Source: Bacteroidota bacterium
GTDB lineage: Bacteria; Bacteroidota; Bacteroidia; Bacteroidales; VadinHA17
NCBI GenBank assembly: GCA_015222065.1
Contig: JADFUQ010000322.1
Location: 1 to 7,660, forward strand
DNA length: 7,660 nucleotides
Direction of reading: 5' to 3'
Part shown: positions 6,439-7,660 of the stretch, piece by piece
Numbering within the stretch: position 1 is the stretch's first letter
Layout of the letters: the number at the start of each line of letters is the position of its first letter
Notes under the pieces: model-generated
Database searches by the model: none
Seen by the model: only the letters and a program-made list of their open reading frames with translations
What the model was told of the DNA's origin: nothing
Translations under genes and position numbers: made by a program

Positions 6439-6466
6439 TTTGTTCAAATATTAATTTTTACTTTTG
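6439..6466 (+). promoter_or_regulatory. Bacteroidota-type promoter for the yceD-rpmF-plsX operon
   Basis: TTTG at 6439-6442 is a -33 box and TACTTTTG at 6459-6466 is an exact match to the -7 consensus TAnnTTTG. The spacing is 16 bases between boxes, at the short edge of the usual range. Transcription would begin a few bases past 6466, leaving a short leader before the ATG at 6488. No other promoter is needed for the three closely spaced genes. Confidence 0.6.
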
Positions 6467-6487
6467 CAGACAAATTTTTTGTGGGTG

Positions 6488-7024
6488 ATGGAGAAAGATG
6501 ACGGGAAATACAAAATACGGGTTAATGGGTTAAAGGAAGGTATTCATTTTTTTAAATTTACCGTAGGTTTAGATTTCTTTGAAAATTTCAGTAAACCAGA
6601 AATTAAACAGGCAAATGTCAGGATTGATCTCACCCTTAATAAAGCATCTCAGCATCTTGAACTGGAGTTTAATATTGCAGGAACTGTAGGTGTGGTTTGT
6701 GACAGGTGCCTGGATATTTTCGATCTTCCGGTGAATTCACATAATATTTTGTTTGTGAAATTTAACGAACATCCGCAGGACAATGGAGACGAAGTGCTGT
6801 TTCTGTCAAAAGATAAGGAAGAAATTAACCTGATGCAGAATATTTATGAGTTTATTTGTCTGAGCCTTCCTTTAAGAAAAGTGCATCATAATGATGAAAA
6901 CGGAAATAGTTCTTGCAATAAAGAGATGTTAAAAAAACTTGAGAAATTTTCATATTCAAAAAGATCGGGGAACAAACCTGATAGCAGGTGGAATGAATTA
7001 AAGAAATGGAAAAATATAAATTAA
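6488..7024 (+). CDS. yceD: YceD/DUF177 family protein (23S rRNA accumulation protein)
   Basis: This family is encoded next to rpmF in most bacteria, and the E. coli and plant members are needed for normal 23S rRNA accumulation; the biochemical role is not settled. From the ATG at 6488 it has 178 residues, typical for Bacteroidota. The family signature CDRCLD is at 71-76 (C71-X2-C74). A second conserved part, LSLPLRKVH (125-133), is followed by SSC (141-143), and the C-terminal DSRWNELKK is at 165-173. The frame can be extended upstream to a TTG at 6464, but that codon lies inside the -7 promoter box, so the ATG is preferred. It has no signal peptide or membrane segment and is presumably cytoplasmic. 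Only 12 bases separate it from rpmF, indicating one operon. Confidence 0.9.
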   Translation: MEKDDGKYKIRVNGLKEGIHFFKFTVGLDFFENFSKPEIKQANVRIDLTLNKASQHLELEFNIAGTVGVVCDRCLDIFDLPVNSHNILFVKFNEHPQDNGDEVLFLSKDKEEINLMQNIYEFICLSLPLRKVHHNDENGNSSCNKEMLKKLEKFSYSKRSGNKPDSRWNELKKWKNIN

Positions 7025-7036
7025 CAATTAACTGAT

Positions 7037-7222
7037 ATGGCACATCCAAAAAGGAAAACGTCAAAACAAAGAAGGGATAAAAGAAGGACCCATTACAAAA
7101 CTACTGCGCCTACAGTTGCAACATGTTCCAATTGCGGAGCAACAGTCAGGTACCATAGAGTTTGTCCCGAATGTGGTTATTACAAAGGTAAACTTGCCAT
7201 AGAAAAGACAGTAAGTGCATAA
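7037..7222 (+). CDS. rpmF: 50S ribosomal protein L32
   Basis: This small structural protein of the large ribosomal subunit has 61 residues, the standard length. The N-terminus is very basic and begins MAHPKRKTSKQRRDKRR, as is typical of Bacteroidota L32. A zinc ribbon follows with four cysteines in two CxxC pairs (C30/C33 and C43/C46), so this is the zinc-binding form rather than a cysteine-free paralogue. It sits between yceD (12-bp gap) and plsX (40-bp gap), the conserved gene order that ties ribosome production to lipid synthesis. Confidence 0.98.
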   Translation: MAHPKRKTSKQRRDKRRTHYKTTAPTVATCSNCGATVRYHRVCPECGYYKGKLAIEKTVSA

Positions 7223-7262
7223 AGCTTTGTTGTCTGAATAATAACTTAATTAGGTTAAATTT

Positions 7263-7660
7263 ATGAGAATTGGTCTCGATGTTATGGGAGGGGATTTTGC
7301 TCCTGAGTCCGCAGTTCTCGGAGCTCTGGAAGCCGTCAAAGAATTGCCGGACGATATAAAACTGGTAATAATTGGCAACAGGGGGGAAATTTTATCTATC
7401 CTTGACCGGGAAAATGCTGATCACAATCAGTTTGAAATTGTAAATGCAACTGATGTAATTGAAATGGGCGACCACCCTGCTAAATCTTTTACCCAAAAAC
7501 CAAACTCAAGCATCGCTATTGGTTTTGATTTATTACGAAATGGTAAAATTGACGGTTTTGCCAGCGCAGGCAATACAGGAGCAATGCTTATCGGTGTTCA
7601 TTATACAATCAGATCTATTCCGGGAGTTATCAGGCCCGCGATAACTTCACCAATCCCAAC
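7263..7660 (+). CDS. plsX: Phosphate acyltransferase PlsX (5' part, cut by window end)
   Basis: PlsX converts acyl-ACP to acyl-phosphate, the first step of the PlsX/PlsY route to lysophosphatidic acid; it is a peripheral membrane enzyme. The ATG at 7263 opens a frame that runs to the window edge without a stop: 132 full codons, well under half of the usual length of about 310-340. The start MRIGLDVMGGDFAPE is the family hallmark. Later motifs EMGDHPAKSF (about 66-75) and FASAGNTGAM (about 99-108) also fit. Intactness of the rest cannot be judged. Upstream, AGG at about 7251-7253 is a weak possible ribosome-binding site. In related genomes fabH often comes next; that lies outside the window. 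Confidence 0.96.
   Translation, partial: MRIGLDVMGGDFAPESAVLGALEAVKELPDDIKLVIIGNRGEILSILDRENADHNQFEIVNATDVIEMGDHPAKSFTQKPNSSIAIGFDLLRNGKIDGFASAGNTGAMLIGVHYTIRSIPGVIRPAITSPIP

Larger units (their letters stand above)
6060..6458. other. Gene-free stretch between rsgA and the yceD operon
   Basis: About 400 bp without a convincing reading frame. The part 6120-6180 has small inverted repeats (ACCGG with CCGGGT; TTGCC with GGCAA) that could belong to a structured RNA, but nothing matches a known RNA family. From 6300 on it becomes word-like: a hairpin at 6307-6352, then TACTCACC and CTCTCAT tracts, then heptamer doublets up to 6419. The last bases lead into the yceD promoter. Confidence 0.55.

Noticed and set aside
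7459..7644. A 61-codon plus-strand open frame near the right edge
   Set aside because: It is out of frame with plsX and overlaps its conserved motifs; plsX is the real gene.

Overview
The window comes from an AT-rich genome that looks like a member of the Bacteroidota, probably an uncultured or environmental Bacteroidales-like lineage. Three things point there: a near-consensus Bacteroidota promoter (TTTG then TAnnTTTG) in front of the right-hand operon, genes without clear Shine-Dalgarno sequences, and the DUF177-rpmF-plsX order with an L32 carrying four zinc-binding cysteines. The assignment is inferred from sequence style and is not proven.

Layout. Three genes are on the minus strand, each separated by long gene-free DNA: mnmH (239-1270, tRNA 2-selenouridine synthase), a 947-residue membrane hybrid histidine kinase (1816-4659), and rsgA (4983-5906, 30S-maturation GTPase). 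A divergent plus-strand operon follows: yceD/DUF177 (6488-7024), rpmF (7037-7222) and plsX (from 7263, cut by the window end). This operon is the conserved link between ribosome/rRNA biogenesis and phospholipid/fatty-acid synthesis. The genes themselves are ordinary. The kinase is an orphan, and the first of its two receiver domains has lost its catalytic residues.

The unusual material lies between the genes. (1) A roughly 112-bp nested palindrome (4777-4888) lies between the kinase and rsgA. Its 44-bp core (4811-4854) can fold into a three-way junction in which all bases except two triloops are paired. (2) A decayed or rearranged relative of it lies at 1497-1600. (3) A family of short, word-like repeats (CTTTAGGCACTTTA, TACTCACC, TTCACTTTAG types) fills the gaps on both sides of mnmH, part of the kinase-mnmH gap, and the rsgA-yceD gap. 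Two copies form a ~45-bp imperfect inverted repeat bracketing mnmH. (4) A good intrinsic terminator reading leftward (about 6028-6059) has no recognisable gene in front of it, so a small RNA or an attenuated rsgA leader is possible.

No transposase, CRISPR array, tRNA or rRNA gene was recognised. No new multi-gene system is visible. The best candidate for something undescribed is the palindromic repeat family.
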